From the NCBI RefSeq assembly GCF_000168975.1, contig NZ_AAUW01000007.1, positions 124,001 to 188,000 on the forward strand: 64,000 bases of DNA, read 5' to 3'. The stretch is from Roseibium aggregatum IAM 12614. Its GTDB lineage: Bacteria > Pseudomonadota > Alphaproteobacteria > Rhizobiales > Stappiaceae. The notes under the pieces are model-generated. The model did no database searches and was not told the origin of the DNA. It saw nothing but the letters and a program-made list of their open reading frames with translations. Position 1 is the stretch's first letter; the number at the start of each line of letters is the position of its first letter. Both the position numbers and the translations under genes were made by a program. Shown one piece after another: positions 27,929-36,725 of the stretch.

Positions 27929-28353
27929 CGTGCCCTCTCCGGAAACGGTGCCTCATAGGTGCCGTCGGATTCATAGTCGATCATGGTCCTGGACATCATG
28001 CCGACAACTTCCGACACCGCATTCATGTGAAGTTGCAATAGGCCGATGTTCTCATCAAGCACGTCCTTGAAGTCAGCGAGGTCCTCACGCAGCTCATGCG
28101 AATAGAACGCCGGCGGCACGAGCGACCGCGCTCTGGCAAGATCCAGAAGGGCCTGGCTCTTGCCGTATTCGAAAATTTTCAGATCCGCTGTCGGGTTCGC
28201 CCGAAGTGCCCGGGTTTCGTCTAGCACCGCCCCAATGGCACGGCGAACCGCAACCACCAGCGGCATCGACCGCACCGGATCGGGCGTGAGTTCCTGAGGT
28301 GCGAGATCGGTCACGGCAACGTCCGCAAAGTCGACATCGTTGGCGGCGTCCAT
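27925..28353 (-). CDS. flgN: FlgN-like export chaperone candidate
   Basis: The 142-aa, mostly helical cytoplasmic protein lies between flgJ and the FliL-like gene with overlaps on both sides. Its length, helical character and the heptad-like C-terminal half (LREDLADFKDVLDENIGLLQLHMNAVSEV) fit FlgN, the chaperone for hook-associated proteins FlgK and FlgL. Identity is weaker than for the other flagellar genes, because FlgN is poorly conserved. Confidence 0.6.
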   Translation of the reverse strand: MDAANDVDFADVAVTDLAPQELTPDPVRSMPLVVAVRRAIGAVLDETRALRANPTADLKIFEYGKSQALLDLARARSLVPPAFYSHELREDLADFKDVLDENIGLLQLHMNAVSEVVGMMSRTMIDYESDGTYEAPFPERAR

Positions 28354-28775
28354 CAGGCTTTAACTCCCTTTTCAAGCGTCTCTGAAATCAGGCCCGCGAT
28401 GCCGACACCGCCACTGGCGGCAAGCTGGTTCGCGACCTGTTCGGCAAGCATCGATTTCCAGATTTCTCCGGCGGTTCCCGAGCCGAACACCGCCTCCGAG
28501 TCGTCCGGAAGCATGGTTTCGACAAATTGGCCGAGGATCATCGCTTCGAATTTCTCGGCAGGAGACTTTTCGGAAGGGCCTTCGTAACCGGCGGTCCGGA
28601 AAGCGCCTTCCGAAGCCCCTGCCCGGTTCGTTGCACCGGCATAGGCAAGCGCGAAGCCGTCCCCCGACCCGCCCGCGGAAATGGACCTGAGACGGTTCGT
28701 GGCCTCTGCAAGGTTCACCGGGTCGGCAGCCCTGGAAACATCCAGGATCAGATCTGAAGGTGGCGAAATCGCCAT
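28353..28775 (-). CDS. flgJ: FlgJ-type rod-binding protein (no muramidase domain)
   Basis: The 140-aa protein contains the FlgJ rod-capping domain in its C-terminal part, with AEKFEAMILGQFVETMLP and GEIWKSMLAEQVANQLAASGGVGIA. The peptidoglycan hydrolase domain of enteric FlgJ is absent, as is common in alphaproteobacteria; the transglycosylase at 38171-38746 could supply that activity. The ATG at 28775 follows GAGGAG. Confidence 0.85.
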   Translation of the reverse strand: MAISPPSDLILDVSRAADPVNLAEATNRLRSISAGGSGDGFALAYAGATNRAGASEGAFRTAGYEGPSEKSPAEKFEAMILGQFVETMLPDDSEAVFGSGTAGEIWKSMLAEQVANQLAASGGVGIAGLISETLEKGVKA

Positions 28776-28885
28776 GCTGGGCTCCTCGAAATACGTAAGG
28801 TGCAAACAAGGCCCGGCAGGCGACAGGGCAAGGCAAGCAATTCACTTGAACCGAACCTTGTTTGCGTCCTCAGGTATAGCTCATG

Positions 28886-28901
28886 CAGCTTGTGGGAGGC
28901 T
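28886..28901. promoter_or_regulatory. Flagellar 16-bp semi-palindrome (flgJ unit)
   Basis: CAGCTTGTGGGAGGCT matches the island consensus at 13 of 16 positions and lies 110 bases before the flgJ ATG. It is one of the weaker matches. Confidence 0.35.
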
Positions 28902-28956
28902 TGCGCCGTGGTGCTTCTCGCCAGCGGGTGTTCTTGCCGTTTGTACCAATCGGTCT

Positions 28957-29337
28957 TCACCCGTATCTGCGGTCGAGCAGATCCATCAGGTCCCGTTCCT
29001 CTTCGGCGCGCTGTTCCTCACCCCGCATTTTGGCGAGACGCTCGGCCATGAGTTTGAGCATCATCCGCTGGCGGTCGTATTCGGAATTCACCTTTGCGCG
29101 CGCTTCGCTGAGCCTTGACATCTCCTCGATGATACGTCTCAGCCGCTCTGCTGCGTTGGCGATGAAGCGGTCGTGCTGCGCCAGATCGCCGTTCGACAGG
29201 GCCAGCAGAATGCGCCGCTCCTTTTCGTTGAGCTGGTAGACCTGGGCATCAAGTTTCTGCAGCAGCCATGACGAAAACAGGAAAATCTGCTTCTGCATCC
29301 GGAACAAACGTTCGATATCCTGACTTTTGCGTGCCAT
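28957..29337 (-). CDS. Coiled-coil flagellar protein, FliJ-like candidate
   Basis: The 126-aa, highly charged, nearly all-helical protein lies between fliR and flgJ. It has a hydrophobic patch near residue 20 (IFLFSSWLLQKLDAQ) and a long C-terminal coiled coil (SRLSEARAKVNSEYDRQRM). Size and coiled-coil form recall FliJ, the export-apparatus stalk, and no other FliJ candidate is in the island. Sequence alone does not settle this. The start at 29337 is preferred for its AAAGG site at 10 nt. Confidence 0.6.
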   Translation of the reverse strand: MARKSQDIERLFRMQKQIFLFSSWLLQKLDAQVYQLNEKERRILLALSNGDLAQHDRFIANAAERLRRIIEEMSRLSEARAKVNSEYDRQRMMLKLMAERLAKMRGEEQRAEEERDLMDLLDRRYG

Positions 29338-29367
29338 CGAACAGGAACCTTTCACGGTCAGGCGTGC

Positions 29368-30144
29368 CTAACCTATCTGGAGCCAAGTGAAGTAGCCGTC
29401 GAGGAAGATCATGATGGCCTCCGCGATGACGAGATAGAGAAAGTAGAGACCGCCTGCGATCACGAACGGCATGGAGATGAAGTAGACCGGGATCTGCGGT
29501 GTCAGCTTGTTGACAAGGCCAACGGCAAAGTTGACCACCACCGTGTAGACGATGAACGGACTGCATACCCGCAGCGCCAGGAGGAAGGTTTTGGCCAACT
29601 GTTCTGCGAACTGCTCGAGACCTGTCACTGCCGCCAGCGGCTGTCCGACAGGGATCGCCTCGTAGGAAGCAGCCAGCCCACGTAGAATTTCCCAATGCTG
29701 GTTGGTGATGAAGACCATTGCAGTTGCCGTAACCGTGAAAAGGTTTGCCACTGGCGGCAGGGAATCCACACCGTCGATCGGCATGCCCGGCATGTTCGAC
29801 AGGCCGATTGCCATGGAGACCAGTGTCGTCAGCGTTTCCAGGGCAGCCAGGAAGATCCGCCCAAGAAATCCGATGAAGGCACCGGTCAGCAATTCCGCCC
29901 CGATGAACCCGGCAACGGTCCCGAGTTGCTCATCCGGCAAGGACGCCTGTACGCCAGGTGCCAGCAGCGGCGACAAGGCCAACGCGACGGAAAGCGCGAT
30001 GAACAGACGAACGTGCACCGGCACCCGGTTGCTGCCGAACCCCGGGATCACCATCAGGCACGCCCCTATCCGGCAGAACAGCAGGAAGACCGCCAGAAGC
30101 AGCGACGAGCTGAAGGTGCTGAAAAAGAGGCCGCCGGAAATCAC
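29368..30144 (-). CDS. fliR: Flagellar export gate protein FliR
   Basis: FliR is part of the FliPQR export-gate pore. The 258-aa protein has about six hydrophobic segments and family motifs [19 protein letters not shown] and [10 protein letters not shown]. Its start overlaps the flhA stop by four bases. FliP and FliQ are in different operons here. Confidence 0.95.
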   Translation of the reverse strand: MISGGLFFSTFSSSLLLAVFLLFCRIGACLMVIPGFGSNRVPVHVRLFIALSVALALSPLLAPGVQASLPDEQLGTVAGFIGAELLTGAFIGFLGRIFLAALETLTTLVSMAIGLSNMPGMPIDGVDSLPPVANLFTVTATAMVFITNQHWEILRGLAASYEAIPVGQPLAAVTGLEQFAEQLAKTFLLALRVCSPFIVYTVVVNFAVGLVNKLTPQIPVYFISMPFVIAGGLYFLYLVIAEAIMIFLDGYFTWLQIG

Positions 30145-32231
30145 GAGACACTTCCGAGCGAGGCAACGTCAACGCCGCGGGCAATTTCAAGATGCGACAG
30201 GACCGGCAGGGTCGGGAACATCCGTTCCACGATCATGCGTACATATGGCCGGGCATCCGGCGCTGCCACCACCGCAAAGCGGCTGCCGTCCTTCATGTGC
30301 CTCTTGACGGCCTCCGACATCTGCGTGCCGAATTCTTCCACCAGTTGCGGCTCGATATCGAACTCGATGACATCGCCCTTCCCGTCCCGTTTGAGAGCGT
30401 TGTGGAAGGCAAGATCCCAGCGGTTGCCCAGACGCAGCACCTTCAAAGGTCCGCCTTCGGCAAGGTCGCCGCAGATCTGCTGGGCGATGCGCATGCGTAC
30501 GTGCTCCACCACCTGCTCCGATCTGCGCACATGCGGCACGATCTCGGCAACGGCTTCCAGGATCAGGTTGAGGTTCCGGATCGAAACCCGCTCTGCCAGA
30601 AGAAGTTTGAGAACAGCCTGCAGGCCCGAGAAGGACGTGTGTGCCGGACAGATATCGTCGAGAAGCTTCTGGTATTCCGGGTCCAGCCTGTCGAACAGCT
30701 TGCGCATGTCCTTGTAGGACAGGAGCTGCGGCAGGTTGTTGCGGATCACTTCGCTCAGATGCGTAAGGATGACGGTGATGTTCTCGGCAGGTGTCATGCC
30801 GCGGCGTTTGAGTTCGTCCTTGTAGGCTTGCGGAACCCAATAGGCCTGCATCCCGAATGCGGGTTCGCGCGTCTGGTCCGCCGGCACCGGCAATGCCTCG
30901 TCATTGTGCGGAATGACCAGAAGCTCTCCGACTTTCAGGTGCTGTGAGGCGATGATCGTGCCGTGGATCTTGATCTGATAGCTCTTCGGATCAAGCGTCA
31001 GACTGTCGGTGACACGAATGTCGGGCACGACAAAACCATATTGCTCGGCAAACTTCCGGCGCATCTTGGCAACGCGGCGCGACAGCTCGCCGGTCCGCGT
31101 CAACAGTTCTGCCGAGAGCTGCTTGCCGAGAACCAGCTCGACTTCCGCGGACTTGAGCGTTTCCTTGACGGAATCCTTTTCCTCCAGCTTCGCCTGCTCC
31201 TCGGCCGCGCGCTTCTTGTCGTCCTCGACCTTTTTCGCCGCTGCAAGACGCCTTGGAATGGCATAGCCGATGAACCCCATCAGGCAGGCAAGCAGCAGGA
31301 ACGGCAACATGGGCAGCCCGGGCATCAAGGCAAAGATTGCCATCAGGATCGCGGCCACGAACAGCGCGCGCGGATACCCTCCGAGTTGGCCGAGAACCGC
31401 CTTGTCGGTCGAACCTCTGGTCCCGCCCTTGGAGACAAGCAGACCCGCCGCCAGAGAAACGATCAGTGCCGGGATCTGGGAGACAAGACCATCGCCGACG
31501 GAGAGCTTGGTGAAAACGTCAGCCGCGTTGGACACCGTCATGTCATACCGCGTAACACCGATAACGATGCCACCCAGGATATTGACAGCCGTAATGATGA
31601 GGCCGGCGATTGCGTCGCCGCGGACGAATTTGGAGGCACCGTCCATGGCACCGAAAAAGGAGCTTTCCTCTTCTAGCTCCTTGCGCCGGCGTTGCGCTTC
31701 CTTGTCGTCGATGAGACCGGCGGATAGATCCGCGTCGATTGCCATCTGCTTGCCCGGGATCGCATCCAGGGTGAAGCGGGCGCCAACTTCCGCGATACGC
31801 GTCGCGCCCTTGGTGATGACCATGAAGTTGACGATGACGAGGATCGCAAACACGATCAGACCAATGACGAAGTCACCGCTCATGACGAATTGCGAAAAGC
31901 CGTTGATCACGTAGCCTGCCGCATTCAGTCCTTCATGACCGTTGGCGAGGATCATGCGCGTCGTCGAGATGTTGAGCGACAGCCGCAGCATGGTGGCAAT
32001 CAGCAGAATTGTCGGGAAGGACGAAAAATCCAGCGGCCGCTGAATCCACAGCGAGACCATCAGGATCAGCACCGACAGTGCGATTGACATGGCCAGGCCG
32101 ATATCGATCAGGAACGTCGGGATCGGCAGAAAAAGAACGGCCAGGATGAGGACGATGCCGATGGCAAAGCCGACGTCGCGGCGGCTGTCCGGCGCACCGC
32201 CGGCAGCCGGCGAAAGGGAGGTGTCTGTCAT
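30141..32231 (-). CDS. flhA: Flagellar export gate protein FlhA
   Basis: FlhA forms the nonameric export gate whose cytoplasmic domain docks chaperone-substrate complexes. The 696-aa protein has an N-terminal membrane half with the FHIPEP-region motif ([19 protein letters not shown]) and [16 protein letters not shown], and a large soluble C-terminal domain. The ATG at 32231 follows GAGAGAAGGC; 45 further in-frame codons upstream are unlikely to be translated because that stretch overlaps the regulatory motif. Confidence 0.96.
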   Translation of the reverse strand: MTDTSLSPAAGGAPDSRRDVGFAIGIVLILAVLFLPIPTFLIDIGLAMSIALSVLILMVSLWIQRPLDFSSFPTILLIATMLRLSLNISTTRMILANGHEGLNAAGYVINGFSQFVMSGDFVIGLIVFAILVIVNFMVITKGATRIAEVGARFTLDAIPGKQMAIDADLSAGLIDDKEAQRRRKELEEESSFFGAMDGASKFVRGDAIAGLIITAVNILGGIVIGVTRYDMTVSNAADVFTKLSVGDGLVSQIPALIVSLAAGLLVSKGGTRGSTDKAVLGQLGGYPRALFVAAILMAIFALMPGLPMLPFLLLACLMGFIGYAIPRRLAAAKKVEDDKKRAAEEQAKLEEKDSVKETLKSAEVELVLGKQLSAELLTRTGELSRRVAKMRRKFAEQYGFVVPDIRVTDSLTLDPKSYQIKIHGTIIASQHLKVGELLVIPHNDEALPVPADQTREPAFGMQAYWVPQAYKDELKRRGMTPAENITVILTHLSEVIRNNLPQLLSYKDMRKLFDRLDPEYQKLLDDICPAHTSFSGLQAVLKLLLAERVSIRNLNLILEAVAEIVPHVRRSEQVVEHVRMRIAQQICGDLAEGGPLKVLRLGNRWDLAFHNALKRDGKGDVIEFDIEPQLVEEFGTQMSEAVKRHMKDGSRFAVVAAPDARPYVRMIVERMFPTLPVLSHLEIARGVDVASLGSVS

Positions 32232-32276
32232 GCCTTCTCTCTGCTGCAGGTCTGATACCTGGCAACCTCGCCCTTG

Positions 32277-32292
32277 AAGCTTGCGCGAGGCT
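32277..32292. promoter_or_regulatory. Flagellar 16-bp semi-palindrome (flhA unit)
   Basis: AAGCTTGCGCGAGGCT is used here as the reference copy of the island motif. It lies 45 bases before the flhA ATG and is roughly symmetric about GCGC. Confidence 0.6.
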
Positions 32293-32440
32293 TTTTCGAA
32301 GAAGAAATTCGGACAGCTCGCTCGGGAAACTTCGTGCGCCCCGACCGAAGTTGATTGTTCCGGCATCGGGAGAAAACATTCAGCGCATTTAAAGCAGGAC
32401 GCGCTTCAAGTCGGCACAGATGCGAAAAATGCATCTTCCT

Positions 32441-32557
32441 TGTCATCCCGGCGACGGCCGGGATCCAGTGACCACCTGCGCTACCGCTTTCCAGAACACC
32501 GACGACTGAGAAAACTGGATCCCGGTCTTGGCGCTAATGCGCCAAACCGGGATGACA
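32441..32557. repeat. Palindromic intergenic repeat element
   Basis: This 117-bp element is bounded by perfect 11-bp inverted ends TGTCATCCCGG / CCGGGATGACA. A second inverted pair, GGATCCAGT / ACTGGATCC, lies inside. Each arm can fold its own GC-rich hairpin (for example CCCGGT..GGCGC-TAAT-GCGCC..ACCGGG), so the whole can form a cruciform. It resembles the 'gtcatcccgg' palindromic repeats scattered through alphaproteobacterial chromosomes. It lies between fliQ and flhA and may also attenuate transcription. Confidence 0.8.
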
Positions 32558-32581
32558 CAATATTGTCAGTAGGTTGAGTTG

Positions 32582-32848
32582 TTAGAACCCGGTCTCGATC
32601 CGATTGTAGATCAGGGTTGTCAACGAGTAAATCTGGCCGCCGATGAAGGGTCCGGCGACCACGATCATGACAAGGATGGCCACGATCTTCGGAATGAAGG
32701 TGAGCGTGATTTCCTGAACCTGGGTCAAAGCCTGCAACAACGCAATGACGATACCGACAATCATAGCCGGTACGATCGCGGGGGCAGATCCGACGAGGAT
32801 CGTCCAGATGGCAGTCCGGACCAGGTCCAGGGCATCAACTTCATTCAT
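32582..32848 (-). CDS. fliQ: Flagellar export gate protein FliQ
   Basis: The 88-aa protein has two membrane helices (about 15-40 and 52-72) and the family segment MIVGIVIALLQALTQVQEIT. It is a component of the FliPQR pore. It is the last gene of the flgE operon and is followed by a palindromic repeat. Confidence 0.95.
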   Translation of the reverse strand: MNEVDALDLVRTAIWTILVGSAPAIVPAMIVGIVIALLQALTQVQEITLTFIPKIVAILVMIVVAGPFIGGQIYSLTTLIYNRIETGF

Positions 32849-32862
32849 GTCGTTTCATCCGC

Positions 32863-33258
32863 TCAGGATATGGTTACACCCGGGCCAAGCAGGATGCCTT
32901 TACCGTTGTCGAGCGCGAGCACGGTCCCGTCGGAATAGACCTCGACCTTTTCCACGACACCGGTCGTGCCGTTGGCGTCGGTTACAGTCCGCCCGATAAG
33001 ATCGTCTACCTGACCGAAGGAAAGATTTGTCAGGAGGGTTTCAAGCTTGGCGTTCGTCTGAATAGATTGCTCAACTTGGCTGAAGCTTGCGAGCTGCGCG
33101 AGCTGTTCGGACGCATCCATGGGGTTGGTCGGATCCTGGTTCTGCATCTGCGCCATCATCAGATGCAGGAAGGTATCGTAGTCGACAGTTAGCTGCTTTT
33201 GTGCGGTTGCCGGCGAGGCAGCTCCCTCGGTGGCGCTGACGCCTTGAACACTGGTCAT
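32863..33258 (-). CDS. flgD: Hook-capping scaffold protein FlgD (short form)
   Basis: FlgD caps the growing hook. The 131-aa protein has the N-terminal FlgD motif DTFLHLMMAQMQNQDPTNPM followed by EQLAQLASFSQVEQ, then a short C-terminal strand domain. It lacks the full Fn3/Tudor module of enteric FlgD, which is normal for rhizobial homologues. Confidence 0.93.
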   Translation of the reverse strand: MTSVQGVSATEGAASPATAQKQLTVDYDTFLHLMMAQMQNQDPTNPMDASEQLAQLASFSQVEQSIQTNAKLETLLTNLSFGQVDDLIGRTVTDANGTTGVVEKVEVYSDGTVLALDNGKGILLGPGVTIS

Positions 33259-33269
33259 CTTCTCACTCC

Positions 33270-33743
33270 TTAAACGACGGCCAGCCGGGGGCCGTAGTGA
33301 AAATTTTCCGCTTCCGCCTTCCTCGGGGGAGCTTGGCGGGCTTCCTGCGTGCGCCGGTTCTTTTCAGCGAGCATCAGATTTGCCTCCAGCGGATAGAGCG
33401 CCCGCACCACCTTCATCGCTTCAAACCAACGATCCGTCTTCGCAAGTTCCTCGACCTTGTCGAGATGCATCAGCACTTCCTTGTTGGAGAACGCCGACTT
33501 CACGGACCCGAGCACAAGATGGAACATGTCCTGAACCGCACCGGCCGCCGCCGGATCGATGATCATGGTCTGGAGAATGAAGTAGAGCTGGCGAAGCGGT
33601 GTCGTGGCCTCTTCGGGCTGCAGCACATGGGCTTCGAGCAGGAACACGGCATCGTTCAGGAGTTCGATGTTGGTCTTCCGTTCGGCCCGGATCACCGCAC
33701 CGTTGATGAACAGGCGTTCGCCCGCTTTCAAACCGATTTTCAT
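33270..33743 (-). CDS. flbT: Flagellin synthesis repressor FlbT
   Basis: FlbT binds the 5' region of flagellin mRNA and lowers its translation in Caulobacter, Sinorhizobium and Brucella-type systems. The 157-aa protein opens with the family's MKIGLKAGERLFINGAVIRAE-like start and has LLEAHVLQPEEATTPLRQLY and QLYFILQTMII. It lies next to flaF, its usual partner. Confidence 0.95.
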   Translation of the reverse strand: MKIGLKAGERLFINGAVIRAERKTNIELLNDAVFLLEAHVLQPEEATTPLRQLYFILQTMIIDPAAAGAVQDMFHLVLGSVKSAFSNKEVLMHLDKVEELAKTDRWFEAMKVVRALYPLEANLMLAEKNRRTQEARQAPPRKAEAENFHYGPRLAVV

Positions 33744-33747
33744 GAGT

Positions 33748-34098
33748 TTAACCGTCCAGGCTGTCGCGGATGATGGAATTGATCTGGATGATGTCCGAGA
33801 AGTCTTCCTGCTCCCACTGGCGCAGCGCCTCGACTTCTTTCAGAACCCAGATGCCAACGGATATCAGGTTGGCCCTTGTCTCGATGGGCAACTCGTTGGC
33901 CTCGTCCGCCAGGTGTTCAAGGAAGTAGCTCCAAAGGCGCCGTGTGTAGAACAGCGCATCGACGGCTTCGGGAGACTTGACGCCGCGCTCCTTGGCGACG
34001 TTGAGCTTGCCGATCACGATCGTCATAGCCTCATGTTCGTTAAGCCGCTGGTCAGAGCAAAGATCGTCCATAACCTCAGCGTAAGACAGATTATACAT
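33748..34098 (-). CDS. flaF: Flagellar biosynthesis regulator FlaF
   Basis: FlaF promotes flagellin synthesis or export, acting opposite FlbT. The 116-aa protein has the family features Y-S/A-E-V near the start, LLEALF-like LFYTRRLWSYFLEHLAD, and LISVGIWVLKEVEAL. The ATG at 34098 follows GAGAGGG. It sits between flgL and flbT. Confidence 0.93.
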   Translation of the reverse strand: MYNLSYAEVMDDLCSDQRLNEHEAMTIVIGKLNVAKERGVKSPEAVDALFYTRRLWSYFLEHLADEANELPIETRANLISVGIWVLKEVEALRQWEQEDFSDIIQINSIIRDSLDG

Positions 34099-34149
34099 GG
34101 GCCCTCTCAAGGTTGAGTTTTTTGCGAAAAATCAGACATTTGGCTTCGA

Positions 34150-35196
34150 TCAAAGGTAGTTGAGGATGCTGAGACGCTGCATGCGGGAGGTGACCGCATA
34201 GGTGGTCTCCAGCTGTGTCAGAGCCGTGTTGAGACGGACGGCCGTTTCCTCCGGATCAACGTTTTCCAGGTCGTTGATGCGCCGGTTCAAGATGTCGGTC
34301 TGAACCTTCAACCGCTCACTCGCCAGCTTGACCTGCTCCTGCACATTGCCGAGTTGGCCCATCTGGCTGGTGATCTCGGCAATGCCGGTGCCGAGCTTCT
34401 CGATGGCCTTGTTGACCACCACCTTCAAAGTTTCCGGATCAAGGTCCTCGTTCCCGAGATCGGACATCATGGTGTACGCCGCGGCCAGGTCCCGGAACGC
34501 CTGCTCATTGGCGCTGACAGAACTTGAAACGGTTTCGCTCGCCGAAATACGGCTCACCATCACGCTGTCGGTTGCACTGGACCAGGAGGTTCCCCAGGCG
34601 GGGTCCTGGAACATCAGATCGAAAGCACCGTTGAGATAAGTCGACATTGCCGCCGGCGTGATGCCGGAAACGCCCGGGTTGGTCTGTGCGATCCCGAATT
34701 CGGTCAGGAACGCCGCATCTGCGGCCAATTTGTTCGGCGCGCCCGGATCGGAATAATCCACGAAGGGTTCCTGATCCGTGTTTATGCCTGCAAACACGAA
34801 GTTGCCGTTGAGCTGCGTGTTCAGGCGTGACGTCAGGAGTTCCAGATTGCCGACGGCATCCGCCTTAACGATGTCGGCGGTGCCGCTGTTCTCGCGCAGA
34901 GCCACCAGCGTCGACAGAAAATCCTGCGCATCCTTCAGAACGTCGCCCATCGCCGCCTGGCTGACATCAAGCCGCGACGCGGTGAGCGCGTTGGTATCGG
35001 TAATGCCGTTCAGAAAATGGAACTCGGAGCGAAGCGAAACGCTTTCGCCCGTTTTGGTGCCGAGATCCAGTCCGACATCGTATTTGCGCCCGGACGACAC
35101 TTCGATGCTCAGTCTCTGAACGAGGCTGGCCTGGTTCTGGATCTGCCGCCGTGAGGCGTCGGCAAGTGTGATCGTAGAGATGTAGGTGGTTTTCAT
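34150..35196 (-). CDS. flgL: Hook-filament junction protein FlgL (HAP3)
   Basis: FlgL joins hook and filament. The 348-aa protein has flagellin-like helical ends (QIQNQASLVQRLSIEVSSG at the start and ETAVRLNTALTQLETTYAV at the end). Its N-terminus starts MKTTYISTITLADASRR. The stop is 52 bases before flaF, and the start is five bases after flgK. Confidence 0.88.
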   Translation of the reverse strand: MKTTYISTITLADASRRQIQNQASLVQRLSIEVSSGRKYDVGLDLGTKTGESVSLRSEFHFLNGITDTNALTASRLDVSQAAMGDVLKDAQDFLSTLVALRENSGTADIVKADAVGNLELLTSRLNTQLNGNFVFAGINTDQEPFVDYSDPGAPNKLAADAAFLTEFGIAQTNPGVSGITPAAMSTYLNGAFDLMFQDPAWGTSWSSATDSVMVSRISASETVSSSVSANEQAFRDLAAAYTMMSDLGNEDLDPETLKVVVNKAIEKLGTGIAEITSQMGQLGNVQEQVKLASERLKVQTDILNRRINDLENVDPEETAVRLNTALTQLETTYAVTSRMQRLSILNYL

Positions 35197-35201
35197 GGCT
35201 G

Positions 35202-36692
35202 TTACCTCGCAGCGGCCAGAAGATCTTCCAGCATGGCGTCGACGGCGCTGATGAGCCGCGTCGCTGCCGAATAGGAGCGCTCGATTTCCAGAAGCAGCGT
35301 CATTTCTTCGTCGATGTTGACGCCTGTCTTGTTGTTGAGGTTCTCAGCCGTCCGGCTGAGGATGACTGTCTGCACCTCGACGTTGCTCGTCATCGTCTTT
35401 CGGCCGGCTTCCAGCCAGCTTACGGAGGAAGCGGCAAAACCGGACAAGGAGTCGGTCGCATCGAGCTCGACGCCACTATCGAAAACGGTGTCCTTGTCGA
35501 AGGCAGATACGAGTTCCTGCAGGCGGTCGGAGAACCCGGCAGCGCCGGACGGGTTGTAGTTGTAATTCGGATCCAAGGGATCGGAGATACCCCCGTCGCG
35601 CAACCTGTCCAGATCGCCGCCCTGGTCCGGGTCGGCGTTGGCATTGACGGCGATTTCCGCGGCAAGACCAGTCACCAGAGTACCGGATGCAGGCACTGCC
35701 GGAGCGCCGGACCATGTGAACAGACCCGCCTGATCCGGGTTACCGCCCCCGCTTTGATCACTTTCAGCGAAAGCTTCGATCAAGCCGCGAGCGATCTCGT
35801 CGAGCTGGCTCTGATAGGTCACCGCAACTTCGTCGCGCAGCTCCGCAAGACCTTGAAGCCTCCCGGACTTGATCTCCATGAGAGCCCCAGGCCCTGCCAC
35901 GGGAACGTCATCCACCATCACGGAATTGCCCGTGGTCGCAGCACCATAAACAATGGTCGGCTCGAAGGTGACTGATCTGGCCTTGGTTTCAAACAGCGTC
36001 ACACCACTGTCGGTGTAGACGACGATGTCCCCATTGCTGCGGTTCAGAGTGGTAATGCCGATTTCCTCGGACAGCTTGAGCAGAACCTGGTCACGGCTGT
36101 CATGAGCATCGGTTACATCGGCCCCGGACTGCGTACCCCGGACGATGACCGAATTGAGATCCTCCAGTTGCTTCAGGAGCGTGTTGATCTCGCGCACGGA
36201 GGTTGCCATGTCCGCATCCGCCTTGGTGCGTACATCCTGAACCAGCTCCGATCCGGACTGGAGCGTGCGCACCATGTCCTTGGACGCTTGCAGCACATCC
36301 TGAGCCTGAATCGCGTTGCTGGGGTCGGATGCATAACTTTGAAGCGACAGCTTCAACGCACCAAGTTTTGCCGCAGCAGACATCTGGTTCTGTGTATCAC
36401 CCGTGGTTTCAGCCAGACGGATCAGACCCGCCAGAACCGCTTCCTGGGACGAACCAGTCGACGTGGAGGACAGGAGCGACGAATACAGCGCACTGTCCGT
36501 CACCCGGCCTATACCGTCGACCTTGAGGCCGCCGGCCTGGCCGCTGTCGGTATAGGTCTGGCTCAACAGAACGGATTTTCGCGAGTAGCCGGGGTCCTGC
36601 GCTCCGGCAATGTTTCGCGAAACCACGGAGGATTCTGTCTGCCTAGCGGCCAGCGCGGACTGGGCGACTTTGAGGGCTACAGACAAACTCAT
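35202..36692 (-). CDS. flgK: Hook-associated protein FlgK (HAP1)
   Basis: FlgK is the first hook-associated protein. The 496-aa protein has the N-terminal rod/hook motif (LAARQTESSVVSRNIAGAQ, PGYSRKSVLL) and the C-terminal helix (GVNIDEEMTLLLEIERSYSA, ATRLISAVDAMLEDLL). The middle is a variable exposed region. Confidence 0.93.
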   Translation of the reverse strand: MSLSVALKVAQSALAARQTESSVVSRNIAGAQDPGYSRKSVLLSQTYTDSGQAGGLKVDGIGRVTDSALYSSLLSSTSTGSSQEAVLAGLIRLAETTGDTQNQMSAAAKLGALKLSLQSYASDPSNAIQAQDVLQASKDMVRTLQSGSELVQDVRTKADADMATSVREINTLLKQLEDLNSVIVRGTQSGADVTDAHDSRDQVLLKLSEEIGITTLNRSNGDIVVYTDSGVTLFETKARSVTFEPTIVYGAATTGNSVMVDDVPVAGPGALMEIKSGRLQGLAELRDEVAVTYQSQLDEIARGLIEAFAESDQSGGGNPDQAGLFTWSGAPAVPASGTLVTGLAAEIAVNANADPDQGGDLDRLRDGGISDPLDPNYNYNPSGAAGFSDRLQELVSAFDKDTVFDSGVELDATDSLSGFAASSVSWLEAGRKTMTSNVEVQTVILSRTAENLNNKTGVNIDEEMTLLLEIERSYSAATRLISAVDAMLEDLLAAAR

Positions 36693-36725
36693 GACAATAA
36701 CTTTCCGGTTGGCGGGGAAGCCGCG

